DNA of 64,000 nucleotides from Frondihabitans sp. PhB188 (GTDB lineage: Bacteria > Actinomycetota > Actinomycetes > Actinomycetales > Microbacteriaceae), in the NCBI RefSeq assembly GCF_003752365.1, contig NZ_RJUO01000001.1, positions 434,001 to 498,000 of the forward strand. Reading direction: 5' to 3'. This document shows positions 37,398 to 44,381 of the stretch, one piece after another. The position numbers were made by a program, and so were the translations under genes. The notes under the pieces were generated by a model, which saw only the letters and a list, made by a program, of their open reading frames with translations, ran no database searches and had not been told where the DNA came from. Numbering within the stretch: position 1 is the stretch's first letter; every line of letters starts with the position of its first letter.

Positions 37398-38338
37398 CGA
37401 CCGCAGCCACCGGAAAGCCCGTCGCCGGGGCGGAGCCCGCCCCGGTCCGAGCCCGCGACCTCGCGCCGCGACGCACCACCAGGGCCTACAGCAGCGAGAA
37501 GCGGCGCTCGACGCTCCTCACCGTGCTGCTCTGGCTCTGCGCGCTGTACTTCGTGCTGCCGATCGCGTGGCTCGTGATCGCCTCCACGAAAGACAACTCC
37601 GACCTGTTCTCGACGTTCGGCTACGCGTTCGGCCACTTCAACCTGTTCCAGAACATCCACGACGTGTTCACGGTCTCGGGCGGCATCTACCTGCAGTGGG
37701 CGCTGAACACGGTCATCTACGCCGCGGTCTCGGCGCTCGGCGCCTCGTTCCTGGCGACGATGGCGGGCTACGCCTTCGCGAAGTACCGCTTCCCCGGAGC
37801 CAACCTGATGTTCAGCGTCGTGCTCGGCGCCATCATGATCCCTTTGACCGCGCTAGCGTTGCCGACGTACCTGATCTTCAGCCAGTTCGGCATCACGAAC
37901 ACCCCCTGGTCGGTCATCGTGCCGTCGCTCGTCAGCCCGTTCGGCGTCTTCCTGATGCGGGTGTACGCGGCCGACGCGATCCCCGACTCGATGATCGAGG
38001 CCGCCCGCGTCGACGGCGCCGGCGAGTGGCGGATCTTCTGGCAGGTGGGCCTGCGCCTGCTCGGCCCCGGCATCGTCACGGTGTTCCTGTTCGCGCTGGT
38101 CGCGACCTGGAACAACTACTTCCTGCCCCTGATCATGCTGAACTCGTCGAACCTGTACCCGCTCACCGTGGGCCTCGCCCAGCAGCAGGCGACGAGCGCG
38201 GGCGGCGGCGGCTCGCAGGCGATGTTCTCGACGGTCATCACCGGCTCGATGGTCTCGATCATCCCGCTGATCATCGCCTTCCTCTTCCTGCAGCGGTACT
38301 GGCAGACCGGTCTCGCCTCGGGCAGCGTGAAGGAGTGA
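37394..38338 (+). CDS. Sugar ABC transporter permease, MalG-like
   Basis: Encodes 314 aa, six membrane helices, and the EAA loop EAARVDGAGEWRIFWQVGLRLL (about 195-216). It pairs with the upstream permease. The downstream GH42 gene starts inside its stop codon (GTGA). Confidence 0.94.
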   Translation: MTTAATGKPVAGAEPAPVRARDLAPRRTTRAYSSEKRRSTLLTVLLWLCALYFVLPIAWLVIASTKDNSDLFSTFGYAFGHFNLFQNIHDVFTVSGGIYLQWALNTVIYAAVSALGASFLATMAGYAFAKYRFPGANLMFSVVLGAIMIPLTALALPTYLIFSQFGITNTPWSVIVPSLVSPFGVFLMRVYAADAIPDSMIEAARVDGAGEWRIFWQVGLRLLGPGIVTVFLFALVATWNNYFLPLIMLNSSNLYPLTVGLAQQQATSAGGGGSQAMFSTVITGSMVSIIPLIIAFLFLQRYWQTGLASGSVKE

Positions 38339-40362
38339 GCGGCGTCCTGGGGGCCGCGTTCGCCTACGGCGGCGACTACAACCCCGAGCAGTGGCCCGAA
38401 GACGTCTGGCGCGACGACGTCACTCTCATGAACCGGGCCGGCGTCAACCTCGCCAGCGTCGGCATCTTCTCGTGGGCCCGCCTCGAGCCCCGCGACGGCG
38501 AGTTCGACTTCGCCTGGCTCGACGAGGTGCTCGGTCTGCTCCATGCGGGCGGCGTCCGCGTCGACCTGGCCACCGCGACCGCCTCGCCGCCGCCCTGGCT
38601 GGCGCTGAAGCACCCCGAGATGCTCCCCGTGACCGAAGAGGGCGTCACCCTCTCGTCGGGCAGCCGCCAGGCGTACTGCCCGTCGTCGCCGGTCTACCGC
38701 CGCTACGCGGCCCGCCTGGTGACCGCGATCGTCGAGCGCTACGCCGACCACCCGGCGCTCGAGCTGTGGCATGTGGGCAACGAGTACGGCTGCCACGTCA
38801 GCCACTGCTACTGCGATGCGTCGGCCGTGGCGTTCCGCGCCTGGCTCGCCACCCGCTACGGCACGGTCGAGGCGCTCAACGACGCCTGGGGTACGGCGTT
38901 CTGGTCGCAGCGATACGACTCGTTCGACGAGATCCTGCCGCCCCGCGCAGCTCCGTCGTTCAAGAACCCGACGCAGCTGCTCGACTTCGACCGCTTCTCG
39001 GCCGACGAGCTGCTCGAGTGCTACCGCGTCGAGGTCGCGGTCATCCGCGCGAGCTCCTCGGTGCCGATCACGACCAACTTCATGGGCTTCTTCAAGGGCG
39101 CCGACTATTGGGCCTGGGCCCGCGAGGTCGACGTGGTGTCAGACGACTCCTACCCCGACCCCGGAGACCCGCTGTCACCGGTCTACGGCGCGATGCAGCG
39201 CGACCTGATCCGCTCGCTGGGCGGCGGCAAGCCGTGGCTCCTGATGGAGCAGTCCCCTTCCGCCGTCAACTGGCGCGAGCGCAACGCCGCCAAGCGTCCC
39301 GGCCAGATGCGCGCCTGGTCGTACCAGTGCATCGGTCGCGGCGCCGACGGGATCCTCTTCTTCCAGTGGCGCCAGGCCAAGGCCGGGGCCGAGAAGTTCC
39401 ACGCCGGCATGGTCCCCCACGCCGGCACCGACACCCGTGTGTTCCGAGAGGTGCAGGAACTCGGCGCCGAGCTCGCCGACCTCTCCGCCACGGGCCTGCT
39501 CGGCTCGCGCGTCGAGGCCCGCGTCGCCGTCGTCTTCGACTGGACTTCCTGGTGGGCGATCGAGCAGGAGGCCTCCCCCACGCGGCTCTCGTACGTCGAG
39601 GGCGTCTTCGCCTGGTACCGGGCGCTCACGGCCGTCGGCGTCACGATCGACTTCGTGTCGCCCGACAGCGACCTGGCGCCCTACGCCGTGGTCGTGGCTC
39701 CGTCGCTCTTCGTCGCGACCGATGCGCAGCTCGCCGCCCTCGACGCCTACACCGCGAACGGCGTCACCCTCGTGGCGTCGTTCCAGACCGGCATCGTGGA
39801 CGAGAACCTGCACATCCGGCTGGGCGGGTACCTCGGGGCGCTGCGGCAGACCCTCGGGGTGTGGGTCGAGGAGTTCGCGCCGCCGACGGCGCCGGATCTC
39901 GCGGCTACGGGGGGCGGAGTTCCTGCGCCGCTGGCCTTGCGAGGGGATGCCGTCGGAGGAGCCGGCGCCGCGAAGCTGTGGGGCGAGTCCGTGCGCGTCG
40001 AGGGGGCCACGGTGTCGGCCTCGTTCGACGGCGGGGTGCTCGACGGGCAGCCGGCGATCACGCGGAACGGGCGCGGTGCCGGGACCGGCTGGTACGTCGC
40101 CACGCTGCCCGACGACGCCACACTCGCCCGCTTCGCAGCCGGTGTGATCGCCGAGGCCGGTGTCGCGACGCTCCCGCGGGTCGCCGGCGTCGAGTTCGTG
40201 CAGCGCGGGTCGGCGACGATCGCGATCAACCACGGCTCGGCCGACGCCGCGCTCGACCTGCTCGGCACGGACGCGCTCACCGGCGCACCCGGCGCCGGCC
40301 TGGTGCTGGCGCCGCAGGGCGTGGCCGTGCTGGTGCGGGAGGTTGCCGCCGTCGCGCCCTGA
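38335..40362 (+). CDS. GH42 beta-galactosidase, zinc-type with cysteine cluster
   Basis: Encodes 675 aa from a GTG overlapping the permease TGA; no separate ribosome binding site at normal spacing, so translation is probably coupled. Acid/base Glu150 in HVGNEYG, nucleophile Glu305 in LLMEQSPS, and the zinc-binding cysteines Cys115 (QAYCPSS), Cys153, Cys158 and Cys160 (YGCHVSHCYCD). These are the features of classical GH42 enzymes and differ clearly from the first GH42 protein of the locus, so the two likely prefer different linkages. Cytoplasmic. One decamer on the reverse strand at 39919-39928. Confidence 0.94.
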   Translation: MSGVLGAAFAYGGDYNPEQWPEDVWRDDVTLMNRAGVNLASVGIFSWARLEPRDGEFDFAWLDEVLGLLHAGGVRVDLATATASPPPWLALKHPEMLPVTEEGVTLSSGSRQAYCPSSPVYRRYAARLVTAIVERYADHPALELWHVGNEYGCHVSHCYCDASAVAFRAWLATRYGTVEALNDAWGTAFWSQRYDSFDEILPPRAAPSFKNPTQLLDFDRFSADELLECYRVEVAVIRASSSVPITTNFMGFFKGADYWAWAREVDVVSDDSYPDPGDPLSPVYGAMQRDLIRSLGGGKPWLLMEQSPSAVNWRERNAAKRPGQMRAWSYQCIGRGADGILFFQWRQAKAGAEKFHAGMVPHAGTDTRVFREVQELGAELADLSATGLLGSRVEARVAVVFDWTSWWAIEQEASPTRLSYVEGVFAWYRALTAVGVTIDFVSPDSDLAPYAVVVAPSLFVATDAQLAALDAYTANGVTLVASFQTGIVDENLHIRLGGYLGALRQTLGVWVEEFAPPTAPDLAATGGGVPAPLALRGDAVGGAGAAKLWGESVRVEGATVSASFDGGVLDGQPAITRNGRGAGTGWYVATLPDDATLARFAAGVIAEAGVATLPRVAGVEFVQRGSATIAINHGSADAALDLLGTDALTGAPGAGLVLAPQGVAVLVREVAAVAP

Positions 40363-40374
40363 CGGGTGTCGGCG

Positions 40375-40508
40375 CCACGATCGGCACTCGGCACCGTCGG
40401 GCCCGGCGTCCCGCCCACGATCGGGACTCCGCACCGTCGGGCCCCGTTTCTGGCCCACGATCGGGACTAGGCACCATGCGATCGCATGGTGCGCAGTCCC
40501 GATCGTGG
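40375..40508. repeat. Three 40-bp direct repeats plus one inverted copy
   Basis: CCACGATCGGSACT-NN-GCACC recurs at 40375, 40415 and 40455 with an exact 40-nt period; the first two units also share GTCGGGCCC after it. A fourth copy is inverted at 40508-40482. The array starts 12 nt after the GH42 stop and ends 39 nt before the next start codon. Confidence 0.9.
40455..40508. repeat. 54-bp palindrome, family GATC-SSGAC-WWSGCACCA (locus B)
   Basis: The arm from CCACGATC at 40455 to ATGCGA at 40481 meets its inverted copy (40482-40508) with no loop; 25 of 27 positions pair. The centre is ATGCGA|TCGCAT. It could extrude as a cruciform or bind a dimeric protein. Confidence 0.88.
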
Positions 40509-40547
40509 TGCGTCGGGGGGCGCACCGTCGGTCCGCCACAATGAGGC

Positions 40548-40982
40548 ATGGCGATACTGAGCGGTGTGCGCATGTGGCCGAGCACGGGCTGGCCCGACCG
40601 GCCGTGGTCGGAGTCGCCCGAGCTCGACGCCTTCCTGCGCGGCGGCCGACGGATCTTCGAGCTCTTCGGCGACGCCCTCGCCGTCGAGCGTCGCACCTAC
40701 CCCGAGTCGTTCTTCGTGCTCCGGGATCGCGACCCGTCGGAGTCGGCTGACGTCGAGTTCGAGCTCGAGGCAGTGCTGCAGGGCGCCCACGTCGCGGGAG
40801 TGCACCTGCCGCCCGGCTTCCATCGCCTGGCGCAGGAACTCCGCGACCTGCTCACCGTCGAACTCGTGTCGGCCGCTCTCGGCGCCGTCGCGCGCACGGG
40901 CGCCTTCGACGAGGCGGCTGTCGAGCGCGCCACGGCGTCAGTCCGTGCCGGCGACGGGCGCTACGTGCGGCACGGACGCTAG
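40548..40982 (+). pseudogene. N-terminal part of a broken gene of unknown family
   Basis: Reads as 144 aa (MAILSGVRMWPSTGWPDRPWSES...) ending at a TAG. The same frame continues after the TAG with gene-like sequence (WSSPDRRRRMRLGGELHSDG; FLRHWFEFENKPG) for about 40 codons, so the TAG looks like a nonsense change inside a longer gene rather than a true end. No family recognised; no membrane segment. It may still be a functional short protein. Confidence 0.5.
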
Positions 40983-41547
40983 TGGTCAAGCCCCGACCGG
41001 CGACGCCGGATGCGACTTGGGGGCGAGCTCCACAGCGACGGGTTCTTGCGGCACTGGTTCGAGTTCGAGAACAAGCCGGGAGTCGAGGGTCCGGCGCGGT
41101 CGGGCGAATTCGTCGGCGGGCGCCGACGGGCCGACGCCTGCCGTCGGCGTGCGCGAGATCGTCGTGCTCTCCCTGCGGCCGCGTGTCGGTTACGGCGGCG
41201 GAGGACCGACCAATGCCGTGCCTCAGGAGTACCTCGACGAGACGCACCGTCTCTCCGGCATCGTCGCCGGCCCCGAATGGGCCGAGTGGTGGGCCGGTCT
41301 CGGCCTCGACGTGATCACGAGCATCCATCGTTACAACGCGCAGAAGTGCGCGGTGCGGGTGCGGGTGACGGGACGGACGGCGACGATCGGCCTCGATCGG
41401 CCTGCCTCGACGATCCCGGCGGGTGCCGCAGCGGCGGCCATGGCGCGCGACGACCTCGAGGCGGTGCTGGCGAAGGTGCAGAGCCGATTCGAGGCGGGGG
41501 GGCATCCGGTGGTGGCTGATCCAGCGCCCGAAGGCCGGGAAAGCTAG
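40983..41547 (+). pseudogene. C-terminal part of the same broken gene, after a frameshift
   Basis: Frame of the upstream part stays gene-like to about FVGG (near 41115), after which the plausible reading moves to another frame: VREIVVLSLRPRVGYGGGGP, then LSGIVAGPEWAEWWAGLGLDV and HRYNAQKCAVRVRV, ending at 41547. A nonsense codon plus a shift in one 1-kb stretch indicates decay. Joined, the protein would be about 330 aa. Family unknown. Confidence 0.5.
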
Positions 41548-41624
41548 TTCGTAAGGCTCAGGATCGCCAGCCAGGCCGCGACAAGAGCGACCCGGGTAAT
41601 AGAAGGGTGAACCATGGACAGTTC

Positions 41625-41700
41625 TGGTGGGCGATACCGGACTCGAACCGATGACCTCTTCCGTGTGAAGGAAGCGCGCTACCAACTGCGCCAATCGCCC
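41625..41700 (-). tRNA. tRNA-Val (CAC)
   Basis: Cloverleaf: acceptor GGGCGAT/ATCGCCC, D-arm GCGC..GCGC, anticodon stem CTTCC/GGAAG with loop TTCACAC, T-loop TTCGAGT, and an encoded 3' CCA (41625-41627). A TAGTAT at 41719-41714 may be its -10 box. Confidence 0.96.
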
Positions 41701-41779
41701 GTGGGACTCGTCGATACTACTGGAAATGGAGACTGAACTCCTACTCGGCACACCCGTATAGACACGAACAAGTCTCAGT

Positions 41780-41809
41780 TTGTAATTCGTGCGAACCATC
41801 GGATAGAGT
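41780..41809 (+). promoter_or_regulatory. Predicted promoter of the tRNA Gly-Cys-Val operon
   Basis: TTGTAA (41780-41785), 18-nt spacer, TAGAGT (41804-41809), about 55 nt before the first tRNA; the surrounding sequence is unusually AT-rich for the window. Confidence 0.6.
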
Positions 41810-41864
41810 TCCTGAGGTCGCAGAGATGCGGCGAAAACAACCAGGGGAAGTCAACCTCCCCAAT

Positions 41865-41936
41865 GCGGATGTGGCGCAGTGGTAGCGCATCACCTTGCCA
41901 AGGTGAGGGTCGCGAGTTCGAATCTCGTCATCCGCT
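41865..41936 (+). tRNA. tRNA-Gly (GCC)
   Basis: Acceptor GCGGATG/CATCCGC, anticodon stem TCACC/GGTGA with loop TTGCCAA, T-arm GCGAG-TTCGAAT-CTCGT. CCA is not encoded. Confidence 0.96.
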
Positions 41937-42020
41937 CGAGTGAAAGCTCACCAGATGGGTGATCCACCTGTGTGGTGGGTTTCCCCTCTTGGAGCTCAAC
42001 TCACGTCGTTCGAGACGAAT

Positions 42021-42094
42021 GGTGGGGTGGCCGAGAGGCGAGGCACCGGCCTGCAAAGCCGGGCACGCGGGTTCAAATCCCGTCCCCACCTCCA
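42021..42094 (+). tRNA. tRNA-Cys (GCA)
   Basis: Acceptor GGTGGGG/CCCCACC, anticodon stem CCGGC/GCCGG with loop CTGCAAA, T-arm GCGGG-TTCAAAT-CCCGT, encoded CCA (42092-42094). Second tRNA of the cluster. Confidence 0.96.
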
Positions 42095-42134
42095 CACTCT
42101 GCTCGATGAGACACCCTACAAGTAAAGAACCCAT

Positions 42135-42206
42135 GAGCGATTGGCGCAGCGGTAGCGCGCTTCCCTGACACGGAAGAGGTCACTGGTTCGATCCCAGTAT
42201 CGCTCA
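42135..42206 (+). tRNA. tRNA-Val (GAC)
   Basis: Acceptor GAGCGAT/ATCGCTC, D-arm GCGC..GCGC, anticodon stem CTTCC/GGAAG with loop CTGACAC, T-arm ACTGG-TTCGATC-CCAGT. CCA not encoded. It is clearly a paralogue of the minus-strand tRNA-Val 430 bp away, so the two form an inverted pair. Confidence 0.96.
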
Positions 42207-42211
42207 CTTAG

Positions 42212-42250
42212 AGAGGCCCGGCCTGACTCCACGAGTCACGTCGGGCCTCT
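42212..42250 (+). terminator. Terminator of the tRNA cluster
   Basis: AGAGGCCCG (42212-42220) pairs with CGGGCCTCT (42242-42250), followed by TCCCGTT; it begins 6 nt after the last tRNA. Confidence 0.8.
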
Positions 42251-42460
42251 TCCCGTTGCGGCCGCCGCGGTCCGCGTCCTTTGGGCGAGCCTCGGCGCCG
42301 GCGGGACGATCGCTGGTGGTGTCGTGGCAGCCCCTGACGCCTCTTCCTGGGAATACCGTGCAAGTCGTTGAATGTGCCACCCTCGCCGAGAAGCCAGGGC
42401 GTCTAATCGAAGTCCGATCGGGTATCGGATCAGGCGGACGATTCGGGTCGTTCGTTCCCG

Positions 42461-42493
42461 GGTGAGGGAGCCACGGGACTTGGCTCCCTCACC
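42461..42493 (+). terminator. Strong hairpin, 13-bp perfect stem
   Basis: GGTGAGGGAGCCA (42461-42473), 7-nt loop, TGGCTCCCTCACC (42481-42493). No T-run. No gene lies directly upstream apart from the already terminated tRNA operon. Confidence 0.6.
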
Positions 42494-42606
42494 TCTCCCG
42501 GGGCGTCTGGCGAAGTCGAGCCGGATCGCGATTCACTGGACGGTCGGTACTAGCGGGTGTTGCCTTGCGCCTGTCATTCTTCGTCTACCTTCGCCTGGCG
42601 GAGTCA

Positions 42607-42640
42607 GCCCCCGCCCACCTGATCCGGGTCGGGGGCGTTT
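42607..42640 (+). terminator. Terminator-like hairpin GCCCCCG/CGGGGGC with T-run
   Basis: GCCCCCG (42607-42613) and CGGGGGC (42630-42636) followed by GTTT. A TACCTT about 25 nt upstream could be a -10 box, which would give a very short RNA. Confidence 0.6.
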
Positions 42641-42845
42641 CCGTGCGCGCAGGAAATCGCTTATGTCCAGCCCCCGAATGGGGTGGGGCCCGGCAGGGTC
42701 GCTCGATGTAGCTTTCTTCTCACCGGCATCCCCTGCCGGTCTCCCTCACCAGGAGAGACGGCTCCACTCGCTGTGATGAATCAGGGTTCTCGGCGACGCT
42801 CCACCCCTTATGCGCCACCGAACGCCTCCAGCGCCGGAGTCGTGG

Positions 42846-42878
42846 GAGGGCCACCGGATTCGGGTTCCGGTGGCCCTC
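42846..42878 (+). terminator. Terminator-like hairpin, 13-bp stem
   Basis: GAGGGCCACCGGA (42846-42858), 7-nt loop TTCGGGT, TCCGGTGGCCCTC (42866-42878), then TCCTC. Confidence 0.6.
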
Positions 42879-42978
42879 TCCTCAGGTCGGCCTCACTTGC
42901 TCCCGGCCTGGTGTTCTGCCCAGATCCCATCAGGCCGGGCTTCACTCGCTGGAGCCCGCCGCTCTCCCACGGACGATT

Positions 42979-43007
42979 TTGCCGAGGTGTCAGTGCGGCA
43001 ATAAGCT
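42979..43007 (+). promoter_or_regulatory. Promoter of a leaderless gene
   Basis: TTGCCG (42979-42984), exact 17-nt spacer, TAAGCT (43002-43007), then 6 nt to the ATG at 43014. This is the most complete leaderless promoter in the window. Confidence 0.68.
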
Positions 43008-43013
43008 CCGCGC

Positions 43014-43364
43014 ATGAAGCCGCACTCCGTCCTCAAGTGGGATGTCAGGGGTACCTCGTTCGAACTCGTCGAGACCCAGTCGCATCTCATCGTCGGCTGC
43101 GTCATCGGCGACGAGCAGAAGGAGCTCGCCCGACTCGAGCGCGGCGAGATCCGGGCGGTCATCGAGCTGCACGCGGCTCGCGGGTGCGAGTTGCGGGTCA
43201 TCACGGGCGACGAGGACGAACCCCTCTCGATCTACTGCCCTCACTCGGTCTGCACCGTTCTTCTCGTCAAGCTGCGGAAGTTCCAGGGCGGCAACCTCGA
43301 GGTCATCGCGACGGACTCGTCATTCGATCCCGCCGTCGCGGAGGCGCCGCCGAGCCGGGTGTGA
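43014..43364 (+). CDS. Small hypothetical protein (116 aa)
   Basis: MKPHSVLKWDVRGTSFELVE followed by alternating strands and one charged helix (GDEQKELARLERGEIRAVIELHAARG), ending in a Pro/Ser tail. No membrane segment, no recognised family. Supported by the promoter 6 nt upstream and by GC-rich third positions. A GCGCAGGAAC decamer follows the stop by 9 nt. Confidence 0.65.
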   Translation: MKPHSVLKWDVRGTSFELVETQSHLIVGCVIGDEQKELARLERGEIRAVIELHAARGCELRVITGDEDEPLSIYCPHSVCTVLLVKLRKFQGGNLEVIATDSSFDPAVAEAPPSRV

Positions 43365-43735
43365 CGGCATCCGCGCAGGAACGCGGGAGGCGACTCGCGC
43401 CCCCCGCGTCTCCCCGACCCTGATCCCATCGAGGAGATCTCATCATCCCACGGCCGAACGTATCTGTTCGGGGATGGACAGAGCCGCGTTCGCGTGGAAG
43501 GTTGTGGACACGGCCTGAGCGGCCCCTGACGATCTCGTGTCAACCCACGGCACGAAGCCGTGAACGCGCCTACCGTCTCTCAAGGCGATTCCCTAGTCGC
43601 TGTGACGTCTCTTCACGCAGGTCTCCTGCAGGAGGGGCGGCGGGCGCTGCCGTGGCCGGATTCCGCGGCAGCGCCCCACGCTGGGAGTCTCATGTCAGTC
43701 GGTCGTCTCCACGGGCTGTGGAAGAGACTGTGGTC
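43365..43735. other. Intergenic stretch with one strong hairpin
   Basis: 371 nt without a credible gene. It contains GGGCGCTGCCG (43642-43652) paired with CGGCAGCGCCC (43666-43676), an 11-bp stem, just after the perfect palindrome CTCCTGCAGGAG (43623-43634). These may end a transcript from the 116-aa gene or fold in the leader of the next gene. Confidence 0.5.
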
Positions 43736-43936
43736 ATGAGTGAAGACGACGCGAAAAGCACAGACGAGATGAGCTTCGAAGAGAAGCGGCACGATCAGCT
43801 GACCCGGGCGGCCAAGTCGGACGAGTCGGACGCCGCCCCGCGGATCGTCACCAGCGAGTCTCCCGACGGCACGACGCGCATCGACGTGGCCGACACGGCG
43901 AAGGTCACCCCGGGCAAGGTCACGCGCGACGACTGA
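43736..43936 (+). CDS. Small acidic hypothetical protein (66 aa)
   Basis: MSEDDAKSTDEMSFEEKRHD and then RIVTSESPDGTTRIDVADTAKV: hydrophilic, probably disordered, with an RIDVADTAKV-type motif seen in short uncharacterised proteins of Microbacteriaceae. Purine-rich GAAGAGAC lies at ribosome-binding distance. Function unknown. Confidence 0.55.
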   Translation: MSEDDAKSTDEMSFEEKRHDQLTRAAKSDESDAAPRIVTSESPDGTTRIDVADTAKVTPGKVTRDD

Positions 43937-44369
43937 CCGCAGCAAACCCGAATCGCCTCGGCCCCGAATGGGATCGGGTGCCCAGATCGCCCCGAGTGCC
44001 GCCGGACCCTGATCCGGCGGCACTTGTTCGCTCGGCAGGGAGGCCTGCTGAAGCGACTGCTTGTCGGCTCGACCGATCTGATTGCTCATTCTGTTCAACG
44101 TGAGTATTGTTCAGCGCACCGGCCCGGCCCTGTCGGTGTAGCTCCGCCCTAGGCGGAGGCGTCTCGCAGTGGGTTGCAGGATCAGGACGGCGAGGCGGGC
44201 GCGGAGGCGTTCCCCCAACGCCTCCGCGCGGCTGCACCGCCGGGGCCGTGCCGTTGCCTGCGGCCCAGCGCAGGCCGCCCTCTCTCCTGCCTGACGGCAT
44301 CTTCCCCGTCACAAAGCGTCACAACCGGTCACATGACGACGCGCTCCCCCGCGCCCGCGCGATGTTCCC
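43937..44369. other. Long leader/intergenic region upstream of metN with strong hairpins
   Basis: About 430 nt without a credible gene. An AT-rich patch with ATTCTGTTCAACG and ATTGTTCAGCG (44088-44115) is followed by CTCCGCC/GGCGGAG (44142-44158) and a perfect 12-bp hairpin CGCGGAGGCGTT, CCCCC loop, AACGCCTCCGCG (44200-44228). GGCGGAGGCGT occurs twice as a direct repeat. It does not match a SAM riboswitch I know. Confidence 0.5.
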
Positions 44370-44381
44370 TACTGTCGCCGC
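44370..44381 (+). promoter_or_regulatory. -10 element directly before metN
   Basis: TACTGT (44370-44375) lies 6 nt before the ATG, consistent with a leaderless start; if used, the upstream hairpins would be outside this transcript. Confidence 0.45.

Larger units (their letters stand above)
42251..42978. other. Gene-less region with three strong hairpins
   Basis: About 730 nt in which no reading frame on either strand looks like a protein gene (Ser/Pro/Arg-rich shadows only). It holds perfect or near-perfect hairpins at 42461-42493, 42607-42636 and 42846-42878, spaced 110-210 nt, plus a small CCGGCA/TGCCGG stem at 42723-42739. It could encode short RNAs or be debris from past insertion beside the tRNA genes. 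No tRNA 3'-end duplicate (att site) was seen. Confidence 0.5.

Noticed and set aside
40375-40508. Repeat array considered as a small CRISPR
   Set aside because: Only three direct units, spacers are partly conserved between units, the last unit is inverted, and no cas genes are present.
41865-43013. Integrated element at the tRNA cluster
   Set aside because: No integrase gene and no second copy of any tRNA 3' end were found in the window.
42251-43423. Plus-strand reading frames of 134 and 246 codons in the hairpin region
   Set aside because: Pro/Ser/Arg-rich, cross strong hairpins, lack ribosome binding sites, and the longer one overlaps the better supported 116-aa gene in another frame.
43937-44381. 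SAM riboswitch upstream of metN
   Set aside because: None of the conserved core strings of SAM-I, SAM-II or SAM-IV leaders could be placed, only GC-rich stems.
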